Source: Flavobacterium panacagri (GTDB taxonomy: Bacteria > Bacteroidota > Bacteroidia > Flavobacteriales > Flavobacteriaceae). From it: a stretch of DNA of 64,000 nt. The stretch is from positions 434,001-498,000 of the forward strand of contig NZ_CP119766.1 in the NCBI RefSeq assembly GCF_030378165.1. The letters run 5' to 3'. Positions 10,225 through 20,700 of the stretch are shown here, in pieces. How positions within the stretch are numbered: the first letter of the stretch is position 1; each line of letters starts with the position of its first letter. The notes below the pieces were generated by a model. That model did not search any database. It was not told the origin of the DNA and saw nothing but the letters and a program-made list of their open reading frames with translations. A program made the position numbers and the translations under genes.

Positions 10225-11001
10225 TTAGAATTTCACAGTAATTTTTTCTGAAACCAATTTGTCATTTTGGTAAGATTCAAAATACCATTGACCATCTGGT
10301 TTTAAGATTAAAGAACCTTGTACATTATCTTTTATAGCAATATAGACATTTGACTGGGAAGTCTTAAGAAGTTTCATTACTACTTTTGGAGTTTTATCAA
10401 TTAACTGATAACCTGACTCTGTAGGCTGTGCATACAATAAGTTTGGATCTTTTAAATCTGGCGATGGACTAGACGCTGCAACTTGAGTTGCTGCAACTGG
10501 CGTCGCTGCCGCTAAAGTTTCAGCAGTAATCTTTGCTGGTGCTTGTGCTGTAGTTCTAGTAACTACTACAGGATTTCCGCTATATTTGTAATGCAATGCA
10601 ATAACAGATTTAAAAGCATTATCAAGCGACTCTTTATAAGCTAAATCATAATCTTTCTCTTTGCTTCTTCCAACTTCAGAAGTAAAAACAACCTGATTGA
10701 AACAATCTTTAAGCTGCACAAAAAGTTTAGTTACTAAAAAAGCATTATCTTTTACTACATCAATATACAAAACCTGACAGCGATCAGTATATCCATCAGG
10801 AAGTTGTTCATTGCTGTAATAGGCTTCAAAACCAGCTTTAGTTAAATTTTGTTTAGTCAAAGTTGCTAAACGATATTGATTATCGGTTTTCATAAAATCA
10901 TACTTCAAAGGTATAATTACGGCTTTGTAATCATTAACAGACTGCGCAAATCCAACAACTGAACATAAAAGTGCAGTAAGTAAAAATTTAATCTTCATCA
11001 T
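10225..11001 (-). CDS. Hypothetical exported protein, 258 aa
   Basis: No family recognised. A signal peptide (about 1-19, ending VVGFAQS) is followed by an alpha/beta N-terminal domain (about 20-140). A low-complexity Ala/Thr/Pro linker comes next (about 145-185), then a small C-terminal beta domain with VVMKLLKTSQSNVYIAI and a final strand, SEKITVKF. The layout suggests two periplasmic domains on a flexible tether. Its ATG overlaps the yjjG stop by one base (TAATG), so it is translationally coupled in a radC-yjjG run. Confidence 0.72.
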   Translation of the reverse strand: MMKIKFLLTALLCSVVGFAQSVNDYKAVIIPLKYDFMKTDNQYRLATLTKQNLTKAGFEAYYSNEQLPDGYTDRCQVLYIDVVKDNAFLVTKLFVQLKDCFNQVVFTSEVGRSKEKDYDLAYKESLDNAFKSVIALHYKYSGNPVVVTRTTAQAPAKITAETLAAATPVAATQVAASSPSPDLKDPNLLYAQPTESGYQLIDKTPKVVMKLLKTSQSNVYIAIKDNVQGSLILKPDGQWYFESYQNDKLVSEKITVKF

Positions 11002-11687
11002 TATAAATATTTTTTTAGTTCTAATAAATGGTTAATTTGTTTATAATTTCCAGAAACATCCAGCCTTCTTTCATTAAAATAAATAGCATCCAAACCTGCA
11101 TTTAATGCTCCAGTTACATCGGCTTCAAAATCATCTCCGATCATTACACTATTTTCTTTTGAAGTTTTGGCTAATTTTAATGCGTAATCAAATATAATAC
11201 TATTTGGCTTTTTAACACCTGCTAACTCCGAATTTGTTATAGTGCTAAAATAACTTCCTAATGAAGCATTATTAATTTTCTTTTCTTGTACGCCCGCAAA
11301 TCCGTTGGTAATAATATGCAGTTTATATTTTGGTTTTAAATATTCTAGAACTTCAATAGCTCCATCAAAAAGATAATTATTATCGGTCAAAAATTCAATA
11401 TAATCATTGGCGATTGCTAAAATATTTTCTTCCGAAATCACATAATTTAAAGCGTCAAAAGAAAACTTCAGTCGATTAAAACGTAACTCCTGATGTGTGA
11501 TTTTATCATTCTGATACAATCTCCAGCACTCTTGATTTATTGGAATATATTCTTTTATAAAATCCTCAGTAATAATTTCTTGGTATTTACTTTTAAAAAT
11601 TTTATCAAAAGCCATTTGTGAATTCTTATCAAAATCCCAAAGCGTATGGTCTAAGTCAAAAAAGACATCTGTAATTGTGGTATTCAT
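11001..11687 (-). CDS. yjjG: YjjG-family HAD pyrimidine nucleotidase
   Basis: 228 residues. YjjG-type HAD enzymes dephosphorylate pyrimidine nucleoside monophosphates, including damaged or non-canonical ones, in the cytoplasm. HAD motif I is FFDLDHTLWD (nucleophile Asp11, acid/base Asp13). Motif II is in LHIITNG, the motif III lysine in GVKKPNS, and motif IV in MIGDDFEAD. The alpha-helical cap between motifs I and II gives the YjjG profile. It lies 3 bp after radC and overlaps the next gene by one base. Confidence 0.85.
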   Translation of the reverse strand: MNTTITDVFFDLDHTLWDFDKNSQMAFDKIFKSKYQEIITEDFIKEYIPINQECWRLYQNDKITHQELRFNRLKFSFDALNYVISEENILAIANDYIEFLTDNNYLFDGAIEVLEYLKPKYKLHIITNGFAGVQEKKINNASLGSYFSTITNSELAGVKKPNSIIFDYALKLAKTSKENSVMIGDDFEADVTGALNAGLDAIYFNERRLDVSGNYKQINHLLELKKYL

Positions 11688-11690
11688 GTG

Positions 11691-12380
11691 TTAAAAAATT
11701 CCTTCATCTACAAAACTATAATATTTTGATTCAGTAATAATCAAATGGTCTAAAACTTTAACATCTAAAATTTCCCCTGCCTCTTTAATTTTCTTCGTGA
11801 TTTGTTTATCTGCATTACTTGGCTTTAAATCTCCTGAGGGATGATTATGACACAAAATCAAACCTGTAGCTCCGTTTTCTAATGCTAATTTAAAAATCAA
11901 TCGCATATCTACAACTGTTCCCGCAATACCTCCTTTACTTAATTGTGATTTAGAAATTACCTTGTTTGAATTATTAAGAAAAAGCACCCAAAATTCTTCA
12001 TGCGGAAGTTCGCCAATTATAGGCTGCATTATTTCAAATACCGCTTTACTTGAAGTTATTCTTTTTAATACTAAAACATCTTCTGCTCTCTGTCTTCTCC
12101 CCAACTCTAATGCAGAAACAATTGAAACTGCTTTTGCTTCACCTATCCCTTTAAACTTCATTAACTGTGAAATAGACATTTTACCTAAAGCATTTAGATT
12201 TTTTGCTGTAGCCAAAATTCTTTGACTTAATGCAACTGCCGATTCATTTCGGCTTCCAGAACCAATTAAAATCGCCAATAATTCGGCATCACTCAAAGCA
12301 TCTCTGCCTTTTTTCATTAATTTTTCGCGAGGTTTGTCATCATCTGACCAATCTCTTATAGCGAAATGCCCTTCATCCAT
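11691..12380 (-). CDS. radC: RadC-family JAB/MPN-domain protein
   Basis: About 229 residues when started at the ATG giving MDEGHFAIRDWSDDDKP; a GTG two codons upstream (12386) is an alternative. RadC was named for DNA repair, but its biochemical role is unsettled. A helix-hairpin-helix (FKGIGEAKAVSIVSALELG) is followed by a JAMM-type metal site, CHNHPSGDLKPSNAD, with the partner glutamate in HEEFWV. This domain order is standard. It is first in the radC-yjjG-exported protein run. A near-consensus -7 box (TATATTCG) lies about 24 bp upstream of the ATG. Confidence 0.92.
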   Translation of the reverse strand: MDEGHFAIRDWSDDDKPREKLMKKGRDALSDAELLAILIGSGSRNESAVALSQRILATAKNLNALGKMSISQLMKFKGIGEAKAVSIVSALELGRRQRAEDVLVLKRITSSKAVFEIMQPIIGELPHEEFWVLFLNNSNKVISKSQLSKGGIAGTVVDMRLIFKLALENGATGLILCHNHPSGDLKPSNADKQITKKIKEAGEILDVKVLDHLIITESKYYSFVDEGIF

Positions 12381-12520
12381 AATCACATCATATAAAAAGC
12401 GAATATATACAAAAAGAAGAAAAACCTTTCAAATAAATGCAATCGATTTTAATTTTTATTAACTTTAAAAATAAAAAGTACTAAAATGAAATTCCAAATC
12501 TGAAATTTCAAATTCCAATC

Positions 12521-12551
12521 AAAAAAAAGCCGATTGTCTGAAACAATCGGC
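12521..12551 (-). terminator. Rho-independent terminator of mpl (minus strand)
   Basis: Read on the minus strand, the stem GCCGATTGT/ACAATCGGC with a 5-nt loop is followed by eight T. It separates the mpl unit from radC. Confidence 0.88.
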
Positions 12552-12582
12552 CCATTATCTAATTTTCAAATTGATTAATTCT

Positions 12583-13938
12583 CTAATTAATCAATCCTTT
12601 CACATCATCAAAATTTAACCCGCCGTAATTTCCAGAACTCATTAATAAAAGTGCCGAATTATCTAAATTTAAGTTGAATAAATATTCTTTAAATTCAGTT
12701 GGATTTGTATAAATGATTAAATCTTTTCTGTTAAATGCTGTAGCAATCTGTTCATAAGTTACTTCTTCTAACTGTTTTATTTTCACAGCATCTGGAGAGT
12801 AGAAAACAACGGCAACATCTGCATATTCTAAAGCGCCTTCATATTCTTTTAAGAATTCGGCATTTAAACTGCTGTACGTATGCAATTCCAAACAAGCTAC
12901 TAAAGTTCTATTTGGATATTGTTCTTTAACTGCTTTTGTTGTAGCTGCAACTTTACTTGGCGAATGCGCAAAATCTTTATAGGCTACTTTTCCTTTTCCT
13001 TCAGCAATTTTTTCTAAACGTTTTGAAGCTCCTTTAAAACTTGCGATTGCCTCGTAAAAATCAGCTTCGTCAACTCCCATATTTTGGCAGATCCATTTGG
13101 CTCCAGCTAAATTATTTAAGTTATGCGCACCAAAAACTTCAATTGGCATATCGCCTTCTGGAGTTTTTAATAAAGTTACACCATCACTTACAGAATATTC
13201 TGGAGTTGAATACGCAATTTTTCTAATTGGATTTGTTGCTGCTTCAGAAACACGTTTTACTTCTGGATCATTTTCATTATAAACTAAAATACCTCCGTTA
13301 GTAATTTTTGCAATGAAAATCTCAAACTGCTCTACATAATTCTCGTACGTTGGAAAAACGTTAATATGATCCCAAGCAATTCCAGAAATCAAGGCAATAT
13401 TGGGCTGATACAAATGAAATTTAGGGCGTCTGTCAATTGGAGAAGACAAATATTCGTCACCTTCCAAAACCATAAAATCATTTTCTTCCGTTAAGTGAAC
13501 CATTGTATCAAAGCCTTCCAATTGTGCACCAACCATGTAATCAACTGCAATATTATGGTAATGCATCACGTGCAAAATCATCGAAGTAATAGTCGTTTTT
13601 CCGTGAGAACCACCAATTACAACACGAGTTTTATTTTTTGACTGTTCATATAAAAATTCAGGATAGGAATAAATTTTTAATCCCAATTCCTGTGCTTTCA
13701 ATAATTCCGGATTATCTGCTTTTGCGTGCATTCCAAGAATGATTGCATCAATATCAGCAGTAATTTTTTCTGGAAACCATCCTAATTCAGCTGGTAAAAT
13801 TCCCTTTTTCTCTAATCTTGATTTTGATGGTTCAAAGATAGCGTCATCGCTTCCTGTAACCTGATATCCTTTGTTATGTAGTGCTAATGCTAAGTTGTGC
13901 ATTGCGCTTCCGCCAATGGCAATGAAATGTGTTTTCAT
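12583..13938 (-). CDS. mpl: UDP-N-acetylmuramate:L-alanyl-gamma-D-glutamyl-meso-diaminopimelate ligase
   Basis: 451 residues. Mpl attaches recycled tripeptide (L-Ala-D-Glu-mDAP) to UDP-MurNAc in the cytoplasm, so peptidoglycan turnover products can be re-used. The Rossmann N-terminus FIAIGGSAMHNLALALHNKG is the Mpl/MurC type. The ATP loop is GGSHGKTTITSM (about residues 107-118), and the central domain has DEYLSSPIDRRPKF, a hallmark that separates Mpl from MurC. The family C-terminal ligase domain is complete. It follows the TPR gene by 14 bp, so both probably share the TPR promoter. Confidence 0.92.
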   Translation of the reverse strand: MKTHFIAIGGSAMHNLALALHNKGYQVTGSDDAIFEPSKSRLEKKGILPAELGWFPEKITADIDAIILGMHAKADNPELLKAQELGLKIYSYPEFLYEQSKNKTRVVIGGSHGKTTITSMILHVMHYHNIAVDYMVGAQLEGFDTMVHLTEENDFMVLEGDEYLSSPIDRRPKFHLYQPNIALISGIAWDHINVFPTYENYVEQFEIFIAKITNGGILVYNENDPEVKRVSEAATNPIRKIAYSTPEYSVSDGVTLLKTPEGDMPIEVFGAHNLNNLAGAKWICQNMGVDEADFYEAIASFKGASKRLEKIAEGKGKVAYKDFAHSPSKVAATTKAVKEQYPNRTLVACLELHTYSSLNAEFLKEYEGALEYADVAVVFYSPDAVKIKQLEEVTYEQIATAFNRKDLIIYTNPTEFKEYLFNLNLDNSALLLMSSGNYGGLNFDDVKGLIN

Positions 13939-13952
13939 TTAGAATCTCTATT

Positions 13953-14639
13953 TTATGCTTCGAATTTTCGTTTTAAATCCTGCGCTTTTTTTGTGTCTTT
14001 TAGTTTGTTCAAATATAAATTATATAATTTTTGAAATGTGACTTTTGAATTGCCAATTTCATGCGCTTTCTTATAATTTTTTTCAGCAAGATCGTATCTT
14101 TTAAAATATTCTTCAATTCTTCCTCTTGACAAATATCCGTCAACTGGAGAAAACTGCGCTAATTCGTTAGAATATGCAATTGCTTTAGATTCGCTTCCGC
14201 CTAAAATTCCGGGCAATTGTAAATAAATTTCAATCAATGCCCAACGCGCCTGAACGTGTTTTGGATTAAGCTCGATTGCTTTTTCAAAAGCTTCTTTCAT
14301 ATCACCAACCATCGAGAAAGCTTTGATTTTATTCACTTCAACAGCATGCATCGCCAGACAACCTCCATATTTAAAAAAATAATCAGCAACTGTGGGTTTC
14401 AATTCTTTTAGTTTTTTAAAATATTCAGCCCCTTTTACCCATGATTTTTGATGTGCTTCTATTTCGCCAAGATATTCAAGTGACTTTATATCTGACGGAT
14501 TTGTTTTAAGAACAAATTCAAATATAGGTTTAGCTTCATCGTACTTCTTAGCCCGAAATAACTTCTCTCCTTTTTCAAAATTAGATTGCGCCCAAGAATA
14601 CATTGGAACAATTAAAAAGAAAATCAGCCACTTTTTCAT
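13953..14639 (-). CDS. Exported tetratricopeptide-repeat protein
   Basis: 228 residues with a signal peptide (about 1-17, ending MYSWAQS). TPR motifs run through the sequence: FEKGEKLFRAKKYDEAKPIF, EAFEKAIELNPKHVQARWAL and RIEEYFKRYDLAEKNYKKA. It is probably a periplasmic protein-interaction scaffold. It is first in a two-gene unit with mpl, which hints at, but does not prove, an envelope or peptidoglycan role. Its promoter (TATTTTTG, 4 nt from the ATG) lies in the spacer shared with the divergent A2M gene. Confidence 0.82.
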   Translation of the reverse strand: MKKWLIFFLIVPMYSWAQSNFEKGEKLFRAKKYDEAKPIFEFVLKTNPSDIKSLEYLGEIEAHQKSWVKGAEYFKKLKELKPTVADYFFKYGGCLAMHAVEVNKIKAFSMVGDMKEAFEKAIELNPKHVQARWALIEIYLQLPGILGGSESKAIAYSNELAQFSPVDGYLSRGRIEEYFKRYDLAEKNYKKAHEIGNSKVTFQKLYNLYLNKLKDTKKAQDLKRKFEA

Positions 14640-14716
14640 ATTTCAAAAATAAGGAAATATAAAATGCTATTTGCTTTTGAACATAAATTAGTAATTTGTA
14701 CGAAATTTATTTTTAA
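14639..14716. repeat. 78-bp intergenic segment, copy 1 (upstream of the first A2M gene)
   Basis: Essentially the same sequence recurs at 21406-21484 upstream of the second A2M gene. I see only one internal 1-base indel and changes at the edges. It spans the gap between the TPR start codon and the A2M gene, and contains the TPR promoter on the minus strand. On the plus strand it has a TTTG, then 18 bp, then TAATTTG, a near-consensus -33/-7 pair. It also holds an 18-codon ORF starting at 14664 (MLFAFEHKLVICTKFIFK) that is intact in both copies. Confidence 0.9.
14644..14651 (-). promoter_or_regulatory. -7 box TATTTTTG of the TPR gene, 4 nt before its ATG
   Basis: On the minus strand an exact TAnnTTTG box is separated from the TPR start codon by four bases (AAAT). 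The spacing is the same as at rlmB, rarA and gbsR. Confidence 0.62.
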
Positions 14717-14780
14717 ATAATCTTTGTATGTTTTCCAACCTTTTTTGAATTTCAAACATCTTAAGATTAAAACTCTTCTT

Positions 14781-17700
14781 ATGAAAAATATACTTTTTGT
14801 ATTCTTATTGATTTCGACAGTACTTTTTAGTCAGCAAAATGACAAAAAATGGGACAATGTAATTGCTCTTGAAAACGAAGGCAAAGTAAAAGCTGCCAAT
14901 GAGATTGTTTCCAAAATTTACAAAAAAGCTGTAAATCAAAAAGACGAAGTCCAAATGATAAAATGCTTTTTCTACCAATCTAAATATTTGCAGGTTGTTG
15001 ATGAAAATGCACAGACGAAAATTTTAAATAATTTGCAAACAGATATTAACCGTGTCTCTATTCCATCAAAAGCAATTTTGAATTTGGTGTATGCAAAATG
15101 TTTGACCGATTATTACAGTAATAACAGATATCAAATTAACAGAAGAACAAATACTACGGTTTTAGACTCCGATTTTTTAACATGGACTGATAGTAATTTT
15201 ATCTCTCAAATTAATCTCGTCTTAAAAAACTCATTAGAAAATGAGGCTATTTTAAAAAACACTTCTCTAATAAAATACGAAGCAGTCTTTGATTATCCTA
15301 CACTGGAAAAATTCAAAACGTTAAATGTATTCAATTACATACTATCGGAAAATATTTCTATTCTAACACAGAAATTACGTACTTGGGAAATTAAGAAAAG
15401 TGAGTTTTTTGATTTTAAAAAAGAGCTTTTAGGAAATTCAAATGATTTTATAAAACTAAATTTCGATTCTGTTTCTAATGAAAATCTCAAAATGATTTTG
15501 AAACTTTATCAAAAACAAGAAATCAATAATCCTTCAGCAGAAAACATTTGGCAAAGAATTCAATTCAGCAAAAATTTCATTGTTGATGCTGATCAATATT
15601 ACATTAAAGCCTTGACAGCGTTTCAAAAACAAACCAATGATGTAAATCTTATTCACAACATTCAACTCGAAAAAGCATATTACTTAGCTCAACATGCATC
15701 CAAACATACTTATCCAGATTACAATGTAAAAGCAGTTGTGACTCTCGATAGTATTCTAAAAACAGAAAATAAATCGAATGCTTATAAACTGGCGCTTCAA
15801 AAAAAAGAAGCTATTTTGCATAAATTTTTAAATGTAAAGCTTCAAAAGTACATTTATAATAATGAAAACACGAGAGGTTATATCCGATATCAAAATATTG
15901 AGAATCTTAAAATTTCATTCTTTAAAATCAGTCAGGCACAAATTAAGCAGACTAAAACGTATAAGAGAGACAGCATAATTGAGAATCTTGTCACAAAAAC
16001 AAAACCTACAGCATCACAAATCTATCCGCTTGTCGATAAAAAAGATTATTATGAATATTCTACTGAAGTTTTGCTTCCTAAATTAGAAACAGGTTCTTAC
16101 TTGGTCTATTTTGAAAGTGAATCTGATACTAAAGGCAAAAAAGCAACTGCTTTTGAAACCATAACGGTTTCTCCATTTATAGTTTTAGCATCGCAAAATG
16201 AAAAACAGGAAAATTATCAGGTTTTAGATCGAAAAACAGGAAAACCTTTAGAAAATGTAACCGTAAAAACTCCTTCTTTCTCTGTTATAACAAATAAAAA
16301 CGGAAATGCTGTTTTGGATAAAGTAAAAGATGGCTACGATGAACTTATCTCTTTCTACACTGCAAATGACACGCTTTCTGTAAACAAAAACTACCTTTAT
16401 TACAATACTGAATATGATGATCTGGATGATGAAAATCAAAAATTTAGCGCAACAGTCGAATTCTATCTAGACCGCGCAATTTATCGTCCCGGACAAACGG
16501 TTTATTACAAAGGAATTGCCATACAGAGATTAAAAGGCAAAGTTTCTGTAGTTCCTTACACTTCGTTTAAAATTACTGTTGAAGATGCCAATCAAAATGA
16601 TTTTAAAGAATTTGACGTAACTACAAATGAATTTGGATCTTTTTCCGGAGAATTTATTCTGCCAAAAACCGGACTTACAGGAACTTTTAATATTAAAGCA
16701 GAAGAACCAGATGATTATGAAAAAGACAAAGCTTACGATAAAACAAAAAACGAACATCCATTTTGGGACAATGTCAACTTGTCTTATTCAGAGTTAGGCT
16801 TTAGAGTTGAAGAATACAAACGTCCGAAATTTGAAGTCAATTTTGAACCTAAAAAAGAGAGTTTCGAACTTAATAAACTAGCAAAAGTAAACGGAACTGC
16901 AAAAGCTTTTGCAGGAAGCAACATTTCTGATGCGAAAGTAACTTACACTGTTACCAGAAGTACAAATTATTTTAGAGATTATTATTCGCAAGAACCGAAT
17001 GAAGTATTAAAAACAGGAGAAACTAAAACCGATGCTTCAGGAAAATTTACAATTGATTTTACAGCACTTCCTTCAGAGAATGCGATAAAAGAAAAACTTC
17101 CTGTTTTTTCTTATTTGATAAAAGCTTCTGTAACCGATATTAATGGCGAAACGCACGATGCTCAAACTACTATAAAAGTGGGCTATCATGATTTAGAGCT
17201 TAACACTACTGTCAAGTCCTTGATTTCAACCAAAAATAAAAATGACATCAAACTTACGAGCACTAATTTAAATGGTGAGTCAAAAGCGGTTAAAGCAGAT
17301 GTGAAAATTTATTTTCTTAAGCCGATCTCTACAAAATTCAAAACCAGAGTTTTTCCTAATCCTGATATCGAAGCGATTTCTGATACAGAATTTGAAAAAT
17401 TATTTCCTTATGAATCCAACATAAAATCAAAAGAAAAAACACCAGAAACTTTAGTGTTTTCTAAAAAAATCAACACGGAAACCGACAAAATTCTTCCTTT
17501 AGATTTTATTTCAAATTATAAATCTGGAAATTATAAAGTTGTCTTTTCGGCTCAAGATAGTTTTGGAAATTTAATTGAAAACAGCTCCATTTTTAAAATT
17601 AAACAAAGCAAAGATAAATTTGATGCAAGCAGATTGTTTACTGTAGAACAAATAAATTCTGATGCAAAAAAAGATGGTTTTGCTTTAATAAAATTAACTT

Positions 17701-20700
17701 CTGTTATACCAGATTTATATATCATAGGAACAGCTAACTTTGAAGGCAATATTTTTTCAGAAGAAACATACCATCTTGAAAATCATGAAACCATAATTAG
17801 AATTCCACTTAAAAAAGAATTCAAAGATATTGTCACAATTAATTTTGAAAGTGTTTTTGAAAATGAAAAATTTGATAATAGTATCTCTGTCGCTCTGAAA
17901 TCAGAAAAACCAGAATTAAAATTTGATGTAGATACTTTTAGAAGTAAATTACAACCTGGAAGCTCCGAAAATTGGTCTTTTAAACTTACAGGAACAGCAA
18001 CAAAAAAAGAAGCTGAAGTTTTGGCTTCTATGTACGACGCTTCTTTGGATCAATTTGCTACAAAAAACTGGGAAAGGTGGAATAGTTATTACAACAGCGG
18101 AAGTATTGTCCGCGGTACATCGAAATCAGTTTTAGGAAATGAAAAAACGAATACTATAATCTCTTATCCAAATAGCAACTCTAAGTCCATAGAACTTAAA
18201 AATGAAAGCACAAAATTAATCTGGTTTGGATTTGACTTTAACAGCTCCAATTACAATGCACTTTATCTTCAAAGAGAATATCAAAGACAATTAAGCAAAA
18301 AAGTAAAAAAGCCAGCAAATGCCAAAATGATATCGGGAATTGTAACCGATAACAACAAATTGGAAATACCTGGTGTATCTGTAACCGTAAAAGGCACGCA
18401 AAGAAGTACAACAACCGACTACGATGGATATTATGAAATAGAAGCTAATGAAAATGAAGAACTTGTATTTTCTTATATTGGCTTTAAAAGTGAAACGGCT
18501 GTTATTTCCCGAAACAAAATCCAAAATATTATTTTAAAAGATGAATCTTCTAATTTAGAAGAAGTTGTTTTGGTAGGTTATGGTGTTCAGAAAAAACAGT
18601 CTTTAACAGGAGCAGTTACCCAAATGGTCGTTCAAGAAGACAATACCGTTTATAATACAGCCGGAATTTCAGATACATTATCTGGAAAAGTTGCTGGTGT
18701 GAGTGTAAGCGACTATAAAGTTATGATTAGAGGAAACGGTTCAATCTCAAGTGCAAATTCTCCCATTTATGTAGTGGACGGAATAATAGTAGCCAATATA
18801 GACAGTATAGACCCAAAAGATATTTTAGCAATCGATGTTTTAAAAGACCAAAAAGCAACTGCCCTTTATGGAAGCAGAGCTGCAAATGGCGCTATTATCA
18901 TTACGACAAAGAAAGCATTAGAAGAATTAACCCAAGTAAAAGCCAGAAAAAATCTTTCTGAAACTGCTTTCTTCTTCCCCAATTTAAGAACTGATTCTAA
19001 AGGAAAAGTAAGTTTCAACTTTACTTCTCCCGAAGCGCTTACAGCTTGGAAACTTCGTTTACTGGCTCATAACAAAGATGCCGTTTTAGGATATCTGGAA
19101 AGGAATGTTGTTACTCAAAAAGAATTAATGGTTGTGCCTAATTTTCCAAGATTCTTTAGAGAAAAAGACACCATTGTAATCAGTGCTAAAATTTCGAATG
19201 TTACCGCTGAAGCGAAAACGGGAATCGCAAACTTGCAGTTTTTTGATGCGACAACCATGCAGCCAATTGATGCTAAAATGCTCAATACAAAAAACATTAA
19301 AAATTTTACTATTTCAGCATACGGAAATACAACGGCAAATTGGATCATTACAATTCCTGAAGGCTTACAAGGTGTTCAATATCGAATCGTAGCAAAAGCA
19401 GGAAATTTTTCAGACGGAGAAGAAAATATTCTTCCTGTCTTGACGAATAATATGTTAGTTACAGAAAGTATTCCTATTTGGGTTCGCGAGAATTCTACTA
19501 AAGAATACACTTTTGAAAACCTAAAAAACAACAATTCTAATACTTTAAAAAATCATCAGTTTACTTTAGAATATACTTCAAACCCAACTTGGATTGCCAT
19601 TCAATCACTTCCTTATTTAATGGAATACGAACACGAATGTGCCGAACAGACTTTTGCACGATATTATGCCAATGCATTGGCAACAGAAATCATTTCGAGT
19701 AATCCAAAAATTGCAACTGTTTTTGAAAATTGGAAAAAAAGCGGTAAACCAACTTCTAAGCTGGAAGAAAATGAAGAATTAAAATCGCTTATTCTGGCAG
19801 AAACTCCATGGCTGAATGATGCTCAATCTGAAGAGGAAAAGAAAAAGAATTTAGCCCTTTTGTTTGATTTAGAGAAAATGAAAAGTTCACAGGAAACTAC
19901 TTTCGACAAATTAAAACAAAAACAAAAATCATCTGGTGGATTTTCTTGGTTTGACGGCGGTTATGAAAGCGAATATATTACAAGACATATTCTGGCTGGT
20001 TTGGGTCATTTAGAAAAACTGGGCAAAAACAATACAGCCAAAAGTGATGAAATTACTAAAACTGGAATTCCGTTTATAGATTCTAAATTTTTAGAATATT
20101 ATAAAACCACAACCAAAAACCTGAAAAAGAACGAGAAATTAACTTGGTTTAATCCGTATTCTGATCTGCATTATTTGTATACGAGAAGTTTTTACTTAGA
20201 GAAATATCCGTTATCAGATACTTTGAAAAAAGCAACAAAACTATATTTAGAAACAGCTAAAAAAGATTGGCTGAATTATTCTCTGTACGAAAAAGGGTTA
20301 GCGGCTTTGACTTTGAATCGTTTTGGAGAAAAAGAAAGTGCTAAGAAAATCATCGAAAGTTTAAAAGAAACCGCATCTAACAACGAAAATTGGGGAATGT
20401 ACTGGATTGCCAATAAATCTGGCTGGTATTGGTATCACGCGCCGATAGAAACTCAGGCTTTATTGATTGAGGCTTTCGCCGAAGTGACAAACGACACCAA
20501 ATCGGTTGATGCAATGAAAGTCTGGTTATTAAAAAACAAACAAACCAAAAACTGGCCCACAACAAAATCAACCACCGAAGCCATTTATGCCTTATTAATG
20601 CAGGGAACCGACTGGCTTTCGGTAAAAGACAATACGGTCATCAAATTGGGAGATGAAAAAATAGTAGCCAGAAAACTGGCCGAAAACGAAAAAGAAGCCG

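Noticed and set aside
14724..14780. Upstream ATG adding 19 codons to the first A2M gene
   Set aside because: It would place a non-signal sequence before a clear signal peptide, and copy 2 starts at the equivalent signal peptide.
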